Assembly: GCF_000327485.1 (NCBI RefSeq)
Contig: NC_019943.1
Span: 1,922,001 to 1,986,000 of the forward strand
Length of the DNA: 64,000 nucleotides
Direction: 5' to 3'
From: Methanoregula formicica SMSP
Lineage (GTDB): Archaea; Halobacteriota; Methanomicrobia; Methanomicrobiales; Methanospirillaceae
Every line of letters begins with the position of its first letter. The stretch's first letter is position 1. The notes beneath the pieces are model-generated. The model saw nothing but the letters and a program-made list of their open reading frames with translations. It made no database searches and was not told the origin of the DNA. A program made the translations under genes and the position numbers. Shown here one piece after another: positions 42,235-50,492 of the stretch.

Positions 42235-44256
42235 TTACGGATGCAGTAAGCTGAAAAGGTCAACACTGTTTCCACTGTTTAATTTCGCTCGAATCTGATC
42301 GAGTTGAGATTTTTTATCGAAAATTATATCAAATGAATTTTTACCATTCTCTGCAATCATTCCATTTAACATCAAACCAAGTAAAATTGTGGCTATTCTT
42401 TCAGTCTTTTTTGTGAAAAACGGTAGAATTAGACTATCTGAATGTGCATTGTGAACAATAAAATTTCGGTATCGATAAATTCTATCTATTTCATTAAGAA
42501 GTTGAGATTCCATCCTCTCAATTTGTTTTTTCGCAAAAATTTTGTCATTAAAAAGACGGTTAGAATATTCAATTTTATGTTCATATGAATAAGCGGATAC
42601 CTCAGATTTCAACCTCGGTAATGAAGTAATGAATTTTTTTGGGTTGATTGGTTCTCCAGGTTTCAAATCCAGTTGGCATAATTTTAGGGTCTCAGGAGTA
42701 ATTTTTGAGAACGGATTTGATGGAAATACTCGATAAAAATTGTAATCACTCCATAATGTAGAAAGTAAATTAATTGGGTTTTGTTCCAGGTCATGATAAA
42801 TGATTAGTGAAGGTGCTAGTTCTTTGATAATTGTAATCTTTTTTTGTTTCTCCCCTTTATTTGAGACCACCATTTCAGACGAGAAATTAAATAAATTTTC
42901 GATTGATATCCAATAATACAATAGTTTATCTTCAAAATTTGTTGATTCTGATCCCCTTCTAAACCAGAAAAGGGATAGATTCATATTTTTTATATCGGCG
43001 TTATTTTTTAATGGGTCTTCAAAAAACAATTTGTTCAAACTATTTACAAAATAGGGATTGTTACGAATACCGGGATAATCCTTCAAATTTGCAGAATGTA
43101 TCTTTTTATAAGTATGGTGGTCTTTAGATAGCCCAAAACTTTGGTTGTAGAGACGGCCATTCTTTACAACTAAAAATGAATTAAATAATATTCTAAACGG
43201 CGTATCTGAATGAACGTATAATCTTAAAATATTCAATGCTTTATCGATCTGGTTTATTGCTTGAGTTTTTCCAAACGGAATGTCGCGGCATGATATCGAT
43301 ATTGCCGCATTAATAAATCGATCATCGGGTTTTTTATTAAATAGTTCTGGACTGCCATTTTTTTCAGTTATTTCCTTTTCCTTAAAACTAAATTGTTTAA
43401 GATGCGGTGAATAAAAATTTACATTTCCTATGGTTAAATCAATATTATCTATCAAACCTTCAATCTCAAAAATAAATGTTCCCTCTTCTTTCTCCTTATT
43501 AAAAAAGGGCTTAAGTGCATCAATCCTAGATTCTATTGTGAGTTGATCCATCTCCTGTTTTACTGCCGAAAAGTAGCCAGAATCATCAAATTTTCCCTCA
43601 GTTTCGTAATTTTCTGCTTTTATGGTTACAGGAAAATCTGTATGAACAATTGATTTTTGAGGATCATTTTCCGGAGGTGCAGACCCTTGTTTGCCAGAAT
43701 TGAGTTGAATTATTTCGTACTTGGAGAAAATTTTTAATGGCATTTTTGCTATTGTCTCTAGATCATAACCATTAAGGAATAATTCCAAAATTAAATTTTG
43801 TGAAAGAATCAAAATTTCTTTTTTGTTCTGCTCTGAAAATGTTGGGTTTAATAGAATGACCTTAAGCATTTCGTGATTTTTCTGAAAGTAAACCCCATTT
43901 TCAAACTTCTTCAAAATATCTTTGCATAACGTTAAGATGTAATCGGGAAATTTTGGATTTTGCAATTGTTTTGATAGTAAAATGAACTCGGGTTTAAAGA
44001 ATTTCTCTATAACCGGATCCGATTCAATAATATAATTGCATTGAGTTTTAAAGGAGTTCCAAGTATTTTGAAATTGCAATTTGTTATAATTTATTTCCTC
44101 GACCATATCGAGAAGTAAAATGTGAGGGGATGTAAAAAATAATTCATAGGGATTATAGGACAAATTCAATGCAATTTCCTCCCATAGAATTACCCAGTTA
44201 TTTATGGCCTCGGTAATTTCGCCAGGAGTGTATTCATTAAATAAATCAAATCTCAT
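42235..44256 (-). CDS. Large HEPN-domain protein (ApeA-like HEPN), probable defence RNase
   Basis: 673 aa, strongly AT-rich. The C-terminal third resembles ApeA-like HEPN domains: SLFWFRRGSESTNFEDKLL, YWISIENLFNFSSE and, at residues ~595-604, RYRNFIVHNA, the R-x4-H motif of HEPN ribonucleases. The N-terminal ~400 residues are helical/mixed with no recognised motif and may sense a trigger. HEPN proteins of this type are abortive-infection RNases. It is the distal gene of the minus-strand casposon arm; no MNT antitoxin accompanies it. Defence function is inferred from the motif and context. Confidence 0.75.
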   Translation of the reverse strand: MRFDLFNEYTPGEITEAINNWVILWEEIALNLSYNPYELFFTSPHILLLDMVEEINYNKLQFQNTWNSFKTQCNYIIESDPVIEKFFKPEFILLSKQLQNPKFPDYILTLCKDILKKFENGVYFQKNHEMLKVILLNPTFSEQNKKEILILSQNLILELFLNGYDLETIAKMPLKIFSKYEIIQLNSGKQGSAPPENDPQKSIVHTDFPVTIKAENYETEGKFDDSGYFSAVKQEMDQLTIESRIDALKPFFNKEKEEGTFIFEIEGLIDNIDLTIGNVNFYSPHLKQFSFKEKEITEKNGSPELFNKKPDDRFINAAISISCRDIPFGKTQAINQIDKALNILRLYVHSDTPFRILFNSFLVVKNGRLYNQSFGLSKDHHTYKKIHSANLKDYPGIRNNPYFVNSLNKLFFEDPLKNNADIKNMNLSLFWFRRGSESTNFEDKLLYYWISIENLFNFSSEMVVSNKGEKQKKITIIKELAPSLIIYHDLEQNPINLLSTLWSDYNFYRVFPSNPFSKITPETLKLCQLDLKPGEPINPKKFITSLPRLKSEVSAYSYEHKIEYSNRLFNDKIFAKKQIERMESQLLNEIDRIYRYRNFIVHNAHSDSLILPFFTKKTERIATILLGLMLNGMIAENGKNSFDIIFDKKSQLDQIRAKLNSGNSVDLFSLLHP

Positions 44257-44529
44257 TTACTGCCAACAAAAAGAGAAAAGGTGCTATAATAAGATAATAT
44301 TATGGAAATTATTTTTCTTTTCACTCACATTCTAATGAACCGGGCGATTCGTAATAGTTATGGCGGTTAACAATCTCCTAACTGCCATGGTCTTGATGTT
44401 GATTGTTTTCTTCATCTGAATCCGTCTTTTGATCCGTTGAAATGATCTCCAATCAACACCTGCGATCTCTGCGTCATATTACCGGATAGATATTCAAAAA
44501 CATATTGAAAAAAGCATAAAAAGATTAAT
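44257..44529. other. Intergenic spacer between two cargo genes in casposon
   Basis: AT-rich, no gene. It contains an imperfect inverted repeat (ATGGCGGTTA ... TAACTGCCAT, near 44356-44386) that could terminate the upstream gene or regulate the HEPN gene. Confidence 0.5.
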
Positions 44530-46371
44530 TTATTTTACTAGCTGCAACTCGAATATTTTTTCGGCTAATAATTTTGCCCGCTTATTCCACAATTCTTTTG
44601 GATCTGTATCAGATTGTAATAACTGATTAAAAATCTCTTCTGGAATGTATGCTTTCAGAAATAGATCTTTATTTTCGGTGGTAGAAAGACCAAATTCTTT
44701 AATCGCAGTTGCGGGGCTTTTTGCTTTCCATTTTTTATTTGAATCAGCGGTCATCGGAATTAAATTCGCAAAACAATTGTATACCTTTTCTTTTGTTAAA
44801 ATATCATAACTACCACGATTATTTTTACACCAATCCTGGGGATAAAAATGATGTAACTCGACTTTTTGTGTTTTTTCTTGAGTAAATCTATCAAGATATG
44901 TTTTATTTATTATGTCATTTTTAATTGTATTGTAGATAAAAATGGAGAGGGCTTGTCTAATAGCGCCATAAATCTCGTGATTTAGTAGAATCTCCTCAAT
45001 ATTCTCTTTTGTTAAAATTTGAGAATTGTTTTTCATGAAGTGAGTGTGTAGTTCGGAATTACACTGTTCAATCCAATTCGGGCTGCCTTTATTGGTAATG
45101 AGAATTTCTTTTAATTTTTTAATATCCGCAGAAAGTTGAGTTAAAAATCCTTGATCATATCTTTGTGTAAGAATATTTCGCCAATAAAATGCTTTAAAGA
45201 GCCGATTTAAATCAGTAATTGAATATTTTTGTTCTGGCGATAAGTGATGCTCTTGCTGCCACCGTAATGAAAGATAGATAATTAAACTAGTTGGATATGG
45301 GACATCTTTGAGATAATATTCTGATCCGATAATGTCTGAAAAGAATTGAGCGCAATAGCCATCAATTTTTGAGATATTTTGATCGATAGTAACATAGAAA
45401 CTCTCAGGTGTTTCTAATAAATCACCACCTTTAATCGAGGTAACTTTGTCAGTAATTTTTGATTTGCATACCGGGGAAGGTGTACTCAAGTAGCATCCAG
45501 TTACCATTTGACAAAAGAAATCTCTACGATCATCATCGATAAAAAACTTTAATGAATAATAATCATCGGAATACGCCTGAACCTTTTCTCGTAAATTAAA
45601 TGTCCCATCTGTATTCTTGTAAACTAAAGTATGAATCAAATCAAACGTTGAAATTCGGGTGCCAGTTGTATTTAAATAATTAAAAATTTCGCAAACAGTT
45701 TTCATATCAATAGATTCAGATAAATCCACAGTTGGGATTTGGAACGTTGTAAAAATTATAAAATATTTACTGAATCTCTTTGCTCGCTTTTCTAACTCAG
45801 TTTTCTCAGGCAAAGTGCCATTGGGATAAAAATCAGCAACGTATATTTTTTGATTAATTTCTGGAAAGTCTTCATATCTATGTAAAGGAATTAAACCATC
45901 TCGAACACAATTTGCTAAAGAATCCCATCCCTTTGCATCGATTTCCGTTCCTTTCTTATAAACGATAATCTCATCAGAGTCTTCACTCTCATTGAGATCT
46001 AAAAACCAATCACCATGAAAATTATACCTTCTGTCAGGGGGTCGTAATTTTCCAAAGGCAATAGCTAATGCAGTAATTCTTTGTTTGCCATCTAATATCA
46101 GACTAATTTTTGCAGGATTTTTATCTGTATTTTTAAAAAAGGAGTCCTTTTCAATTTTTATTGGTTCAAAATCTGTATGGGCTTTACTTTGTGGTTGTTC
46201 CCATAACGTAATCAATCCAATAGGCCTGTTATTGAAAATTGAAGTTAATAGATCCTTAACTTGACTTTGAGTCCAAACAAAATCTCTTTGAAATTTTGGA
46301 ACTTGCCAATTAAGACTTTCTGAATATTCTAATATTTTCTCAATTGTCGGTTGCCCTAAATTAAGTGTCAT
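44530..46371 (-). CDS. GmrSD-type (DUF262 + HNH/DUF1524) modification-dependent nuclease
   Basis: 613 aa. The N-terminal DUF262 (GmrS-like) domain has VPKFQRDFVWTQSQVKDLLT (residues 24-43) and ISLILDGKQRITALAIAFG with the DGKQR nucleotide-handling motif (94-98). The C-terminal GmrD-like HNH domain has VELHHFYPQDW (His ~507-508) and FANLIPMTADSNKKWKAKSP. This fused single-chain layout is that of type IV restriction systems such as GmrSD and BrxU, which cut DNA carrying modified (e.g. glucosylated) cytosines using NTP. It lies downstream of cas1 on the same strand. An anti-phage cargo role is likely. Confidence 0.88.
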   Translation of the reverse strand: MTLNLGQPTIEKILEYSESLNWQVPKFQRDFVWTQSQVKDLLTSIFNNRPIGLITLWEQPQSKAHTDFEPIKIEKDSFFKNTDKNPAKISLILDGKQRITALAIAFGKLRPPDRRYNFHGDWFLDLNESEDSDEIIVYKKGTEIDAKGWDSLANCVRDGLIPLHRYEDFPEINQKIYVADFYPNGTLPEKTELEKRAKRFSKYFIIFTTFQIPTVDLSESIDMKTVCEIFNYLNTTGTRISTFDLIHTLVYKNTDGTFNLREKVQAYSDDYYSLKFFIDDDRRDFFCQMVTGCYLSTPSPVCKSKITDKVTSIKGGDLLETPESFYVTIDQNISKIDGYCAQFFSDIIGSEYYLKDVPYPTSLIIYLSLRWQQEHHLSPEQKYSITDLNRLFKAFYWRNILTQRYDQGFLTQLSADIKKLKEILITNKGSPNWIEQCNSELHTHFMKNNSQILTKENIEEILLNHEIYGAIRQALSIFIYNTIKNDIINKTYLDRFTQEKTQKVELHHFYPQDWCKNNRGSYDILTKEKVYNCFANLIPMTADSNKKWKAKSPATAIKEFGLSTTENKDLFLKAYIPEEIFNQLLQSDTDPKELWNKRAKLLAEKIFELQLVK

Positions 46372-46429
46372 ATCAGTTAGTTAGGAAATATTCGAGATAA
46401 AGATGCTCGTTTTAGATTATATGATGTGG

Positions 46430-47671
46430 TCAATCCATCCCATCAACCGTTGATCCACATTTATCAGCGGGTTGATCCCACCGATCAAGCCGTGTCATTA
46501 CATGCTTATTGAGGGTAAATGGTTGATCGCCCTCGGCGTTTTTCTTCATGTAATGCAGAGTCCCTTTAGAGAATCCGCGTTTCTTCCATTCAGTATAGGG
46601 GATGCTCAATATCTTTTTCCGGATCTCATCAGCATCCATCCGGTTGATCTCATAATCAGGACTAACTAGATCAAGGTGTTTTTGTTTATCAACAAGGAAA
46701 TGTGCCAACTCCCGCGCCTTGAGGAAGATCACATAATCCCATGCTGATTCCTTACCCTGATAAACAACGGATTTGTTGAGCCATCCGTTGATCTCATCGG
46801 TGATTTTCCTTGCACCTGTTGATCTCAATCTCAACGTGTAGTTATCAGTACGGATGAAGTCCTTCTTCTCCATCCGATCAGCCTCGATCAAATTGATCAC
46901 GGCCAGATCAACAATGAATCGGAATAACTCTTGGAAGTCATACGCAAGACTGTTTTTCCCAATTGCCATTTCATGAAGGTATCCAACGTGAGCATCGAGA
47001 CCAACACTATTGATCGCTCGCAGACATTCGGCTTCAAGCAGGGAATACCCATAATTCAGCATACAGTTGACAGTATCAGCAGCACCGTGAGGGCGATTAG
47101 TCCTGCCAACACACCGACTCGTAAACTCCAATCTATCCGGGATTACCTTCTGGATCTGATCCCAATAATGGACGGCAACGACACCTTCAACCCCCATCAA
47201 TTCCTTGATGGTTGTTACCTTAGTTAACTTTGCTGACTCGCTAGAGAAATCGGTTTCAACGTCGGGGTATCGCTGGTGTAAGTAGTCTAATACCAGGTGC
47301 GTCCTCTCAAATTTTGCGTCGATGAACTGTCGGGCTATCTGCAAACGGAGTTTTTTATCTTCGAAAGCGCGATACTGAGCGAACTTGGTTTTTACCTGTA
47401 CGCTTTCCGGGGGGAGCATTGTTGTAAGCAATTTCCCGTCCCAGTTCATGATCGTGATCTGGATGCCGTGTTTGATGAGCCACCGGATCGCCTCTATCGA
47501 GATGTTCCCGCTCCGGCCATAAATCACGATACTACTAATGTCAATCCGCTGCGGGGTGAAACAATATTGCTTAGGCTCTTCCTTTGTCGTAAATCGCCCG
47601 TCTCTTATGAACAATTTGGCGCCGTCAACGTGCATATCGATGCCGTGACCGTTCAGGAGAAGGAATCTCAT
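46430..47671 (-). CDS. cas1: Cas1 endonuclease/integrase (casposase)
   Basis: 413 aa. N-terminal beta domain (MRFLLLNGHGIDMHVDGAKL ... IVIYGRSGNISIEAIRWLIK) and helical catalytic domain with the family residues in place: Glu162 (GVEGVVAVHYW), His233 (LDAHVGYLHE) and Glu248 (LAYDFQELFRFIVD). A C-terminal extension after ~350 contains a helix-turn-helix-like segment (TEWKKRGFSKGTLHYMKKNA), typical of casposases and absent from most CRISPR Cas1. It excises/integrates the element at the tRNA-Leu 3' end. The start overlaps the upstream wHTH gene stop (ATGA). Confidence 0.95.
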   Translation of the reverse strand: MRFLLLNGHGIDMHVDGAKLFIRDGRFTTKEEPKQYCFTPQRIDISSIVIYGRSGNISIEAIRWLIKHGIQITIMNWDGKLLTTMLPPESVQVKTKFAQYRAFEDKKLRLQIARQFIDAKFERTHLVLDYLHQRYPDVETDFSSESAKLTKVTTIKELMGVEGVVAVHYWDQIQKVIPDRLEFTSRCVGRTNRPHGAADTVNCMLNYGYSLLEAECLRAINSVGLDAHVGYLHEMAIGKNSLAYDFQELFRFIVDLAVINLIEADRMEKKDFIRTDNYTLRLRSTGARKITDEINGWLNKSVVYQGKESAWDYVIFLKARELAHFLVDKQKHLDLVSPDYEINRMDADEIRKKILSIPYTEWKKRGFSKGTLHYMKKNAEGDQPFTLNKHVMTRLDRWDQPADKCGSTVDGMD

Positions 47672-48588
47672 CGTCTCCCTCCTAATCTGGGCATCTTAAT
47701 CTTCAGATTTTTTGGTAATGGCGAGGAATTGAGGGCTGCGAAATTATCATCTCGTACTTTGGGATTACTTGATTTTTTGACGGCCGACTTAATGAGTTCC
47801 AAAAGAGCCTGCCTTTGTTCCGGCTTGGCTTTCCGTCGTAATTCCCGATAACATTCAAACAGTTCTTCACTATATTGATCAATGATGCTGGCAGCTTCGA
47901 GGTATTGCTCTTTGTATTGTGTAAGAAGCCCGTGTTTCAGGTCGAATTTTATTTGTTCGATAATGATAGGATCTTGATAGTGACTTAACAGGAAAATGAG
48001 ATTACGTCTGAAATTTGGGTCTATCGATAATCCTGTTGGGTATTTTTTCAATAAATCGTGGAGTATGTCCAAAAAATCGCATGTGTTGCTTGGCTCAATC
48101 TTATTGAATCTCTGATGGTTGTAAAAGATGTTCAACAGCTTGGACGTTAATTCCTCGTCAGCATCGGTAAAAAATTGAGTAAGGGCATCGAGACGATCCG
48201 GGGTCAAGAGGAATGACGAGGCATAGACGTTGAATTCGTCGAGGGTATCTTTCTTTTCATCACTGTCCTGCTCATCGAATGTATTGAATAAATGATCGAG
48301 GTGTACTTTTCTTTTATCTGTCGTGGTAAGAACCAGATATACCGCATTGGGGTTGGTCTCATTTATGCCGTATGCCTTTACCTCTTCGACAGTAATTTTT
48401 GATACTATCCCGGATTTATTCAACCAATCCAACTGACGGTAAATTTGAGCCGTGGAGTATCCGTTATACTTGCCGGGAGTTGTTGGATGTTCTACCTGCA
48501 TTTTTTTAATTAACACACCTGTTCGGACGGGTGCATTTTCCGATATGAATCGGGTAATTTCTTGAGCTACCGGATCTTCCAACCTCAT
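47668..48588 (-). CDS. Winged-helix protein coupled to casposase
   Basis: 306 aa. The N-terminal wHTH (EITRFISENAPVRTGVLIKKM ... YSTAQIYRQLDWLNKSGIVSKI) is followed by a helical body and a basic C-terminus (KNLKIKMPRLGGRR). Its stop overlaps the cas1 ATG by 4 bp, so it is translated with the casposase. It probably binds the terminal repeats or the divergent promoter. No enzymatic motif was seen. Two 8-bp palindromes TGATATCA (48588-48595, overlapping its start, and 48648-48655) are candidate operator sites. Confidence 0.8.
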   Translation of the reverse strand: MRLEDPVAQEITRFISENAPVRTGVLIKKMQVEHPTTPGKYNGYSTAQIYRQLDWLNKSGIVSKITVEEVKAYGINETNPNAVYLVLTTTDKRKVHLDHLFNTFDEQDSDEKKDTLDEFNVYASSFLLTPDRLDALTQFFTDADEELTSKLLNIFYNHQRFNKIEPSNTCDFLDILHDLLKKYPTGLSIDPNFRRNLIFLLSHYQDPIIIEQIKFDLKHGLLTQYKEQYLEAASIIDQYSEELFECYRELRRKAKPEQRQALLELIKSAVKKSSNPKVRDDNFAALNSSPLPKNLKIKMPRLGGRR

Positions 48589-48705
48589 GATATCACATAC
48601 ACACTCTCAAATTCCAGCGTTTATACTATCAAATATACTCTCAATTATGATATCAATCTAACTATCGTTTTTGCATGTCAGAAAATGTTTCGGTGACTTA
48701 TCACC
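48589..48705. promoter_or_regulatory. Divergent promoter region of casposon with palindromes
   Basis: Drives the two arms. Contains TGATATCA at 48648-48655 (a second copy at 48588-48595), TATA-like stretches around 48618-48640 in both directions, and GGTGA-CTTA-TCACC (48692-48705) immediately before the ATG of the RHH gene. That hairpin would include the Shine-Dalgarno, so it may act as operator or translational control. Confidence 0.55.
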
Positions 48706-48846
48706 ATGACCGAAAAAACCCGAACAATCGTTACCATGTCTCCTCACATGAAGGAGAAACTGGCACAGACCGCAGAAAAACAGGGCTGCTCTCAAGCCGA
48801 AGTCCTCAGGAATGCTTTTATCCGGGCTGTGGAGGCAGATTCATGA
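48706..48846 (+). CDS. Ribbon-helix-helix (CopG-like) regulator, 46 aa
   Basis: ATG at 48706, TGA at 48844-48846. The product is RTIVTMSPHMKEKLAQTAEK then GCSQAEVLRNAFIRAVEA: one strand and two helices, the RHH fold. Such proteins act as dimeric repressors, probably of the casposon's right arm. The stop overlaps the next ATG (ATGA, 48843). A longer frame over the same bases in another phase is rejected because it would destroy this gene. Confidence 0.8.
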   Translation: MTEKTRTIVTMSPHMKEKLAQTAEKQGCSQAEVLRNAFIRAVEADS

Positions 48847-49493
48847 ACGGCAAGCGGTTCTCTCGGAAATACCGCACATTCTGGGAGTGGATCAGTGTCC
48901 AGAAATATGAATCGAGGTATGTTCAGAGGATCAATTCCCTGCATGAACAGTTTCCCGAACTGACCTTGGACGAACTCAAGGCACGAACACCCCCGGAGGT
49001 ATACCTATCCGCTCTTCGCTGGGACGATTTAACCGTCGATGAAAAATATTTCCGCATCCGTGCACTCGAAGCCCTCTATTACCTGCAAGCGGGCATACCC
49101 TTTACCAAGGCCGTGAAAAAGGCTGGGATCTCAAAATCATGCGCGATCCGCCACCTTGGATCAGCCATCCGGTATAATGGGCACATCTGGATCTCGACCG
49201 GAACCGACACAATCCAAGTAATGACCACCCTTTTTGTCAAAGGTAAGGGGATCGTATCCGCCCTTGTGAATTCCGCTGAGGCACGATGGAAAATCGCATA
49301 CTACATGAAAGCCGTGGTTCTTGCGCTAGCTCATAATAAACCAGAATGGATTCGGGGGTATGAGTCCGAAAAAATCTCCTTGGAGGGGTATCCCGAGCTG
49401 GAATTTGAAACCGACATTAAAAGGCTCTATTCCCTGCGGTATTCACTAGATTGCAGTAGACTAGTCAATGTCGCCTTATCGGTGCGGGTATGA
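48843..49493 (+). CDS. Casposon protein with HTH-like segment (tandem paralogue 1)
   Basis: 216 aa. The ATG at 48843 overlaps the RHH stop and has GGAGG seven bases upstream. The sequence FSRKYRTFWEWISVQKYESR, YVQRINSLHEQFPELTLDEL and KAVKKAGISKSCAIRHLGSA (HTH-like) is repeated in the next gene (FSKDFRTFNQWLKGQAPGSR, YAQRITRLHERFPSMNLREL, ANTGMKKETALQHLGKYVAK). Both are alpha-rich and basic. Probably DNA-binding proteins for replication or transposition; the family is not recognised. No nuclease residues are evident. Confidence 0.7.
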   Translation: MNGKRFSRKYRTFWEWISVQKYESRYVQRINSLHEQFPELTLDELKARTPPEVYLSALRWDDLTVDEKYFRIRALEALYYLQAGIPFTKAVKKAGISKSCAIRHLGSAIRYNGHIWISTGTDTIQVMTTLFVKGKGIVSALVNSAEARWKIAYYMKAVVLALAHNKPEWIRGYESEKISLEGYPELEFETDIKRLYSLRYSLDCSRLVNVALSVRV

Positions 49494-49500
49494 GGTGACA

Positions 49501-50142
49501 ATGACCCAAAAAATCTTTTCAAAAGACTTCCGCACCTTCAACCAGTGGCTAAAAGGACAGGCACCTGGTTCACGGTATGCACAGCGGATAACCCGACTGC
49601 ACGAACGCTTCCCATCAATGAATTTGCGGGAGCTGAAGAAGGTCCGGGTCAGCGATTACGATATAAGTGGCACAAAATGGGATTCACTGACACCCGAGCA
49701 GAAAAGTGATCGTATCCTTGCTTTAGAGGTGCTGAGGGTCATGCGGAAGGGGGAAAAACTGAAAAACGCTCTTGCCAACACCGGCATGAAGAAGGAGACT
49801 GCACTTCAGCACCTCGGGAAATATGTCGCAAAAGTGCGGGGATACTGGCGGGTCAAACCCTCGGACACCATCGAAGCCGAGATGCACCTCTTTGTCCGGG
49901 GTGAAGGGTATACCACCATCGTCACAACCAACTCACAAGACCGGACCCGGATAGGAAAATATCTGGCAGCGGTCGGACTTGCCCTCAAATCAGGCGATCC
50001 GGCAGTACTCGCACCATTTGAAAAAGTCGTGATAACCGGTGCTAATGGAGACCAGTACGAACCGGAAACGGATCTCGAAGCCCTCTACGAAGCGCAAGAG
50101 AGTCAGGAAGAGCCCGAATTTATGGAGATCTACCAGTCATAG
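49501..50142 (+). CDS. Casposon protein with HTH-like segment (tandem paralogue 2)
   Basis: 213 aa from the ATG at 49501, chosen because GAGGTGA overlaps the stop of paralogue 1 and sits just upstream; a frame extension to 49468 is not needed. It shares the N-terminal ~110 residues and the HTH-like segment with the preceding gene. The C-terminus is acidic (EPETDLEALYEAQESQEEPE). A tandem duplication followed by divergence is the simplest history. Confidence 0.7.
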   Translation: MTQKIFSKDFRTFNQWLKGQAPGSRYAQRITRLHERFPSMNLRELKKVRVSDYDISGTKWDSLTPEQKSDRILALEVLRVMRKGEKLKNALANTGMKKETALQHLGKYVAKVRGYWRVKPSDTIEAEMHLFVRGEGYTTIVTTNSQDRTRIGKYLAAVGLALKSGDPAVLAPFEKVVITGANGDQYEPETDLEALYEAQESQEEPEFMEIYQS

Positions 50143-50153
50143 GGGGCAGAGGG

Positions 50154-50492
50154 ATGGACAAAGCAACGCATGAAAGAGTCCTCAAAACTCCGCAGAGCAT
50201 CCGATCTAACCGCCCTGCCTGTTTCCTGTGTGGCGAGGATGATCCCCTAGTCATTGAAGAGCATCACACCCTAGGCAAAGCATATTCCGATGACGTTATC
50301 CCCCTCTGTAAAAATTGCCACGCCAAGATCACTGCCGGACAAAACCTGTTCCCCCCACGGGCACGCAGTCACAAGGCACCCATTAAAGATCGGTTGGCCT
50401 ATGCCCTTTACACCCTGATTTACTTTATCGAACTGGTACTAAAATACCTCAAAGATCTTTGTCTGGAAATTGTCGGAGTCGTGGCCACATGA
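50154..50492 (+). CDS. HNH endonuclease
   Basis: 112 aa. The HNH core is ACFLCGEDDPLVIEEHHTLG followed by DDVIPLCKNCHAKITAGQN, giving C-x2-C ... HH ... C-x2-C-H, zinc-stabilised ββα-metal nuclease geometry. A hydrophobic C-terminal helix follows. HNH nucleases are recurrent casposon components and may nick DNA during excision or replication. The stop overlaps the polB ATG (50489-50492). Confidence 0.88.
   Translation: MDKATHERVLKTPQSIRSNRPACFLCGEDDPLVIEEHHTLGKAYSDDVIPLCKNCHAKITAGQNLFPPRARSHKAPIKDRLAYALYTLIYFIELVLKYLKDLCLEIVGVVAT

Noticed and set aside
48675-48842. N-terminal extension of the first casposon HTH-like protein
   Set aside because: The same bases encode an RHH protein in another frame with ATGA coupling; the extension has no helix-turn-helix features and starts without a ribosome site.
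50459-50488. Earlier TTG start for the DNA polymerase
   Set aside because: The ATG at 50489 has a ribosome site and the four-base overlap typical of the operon.
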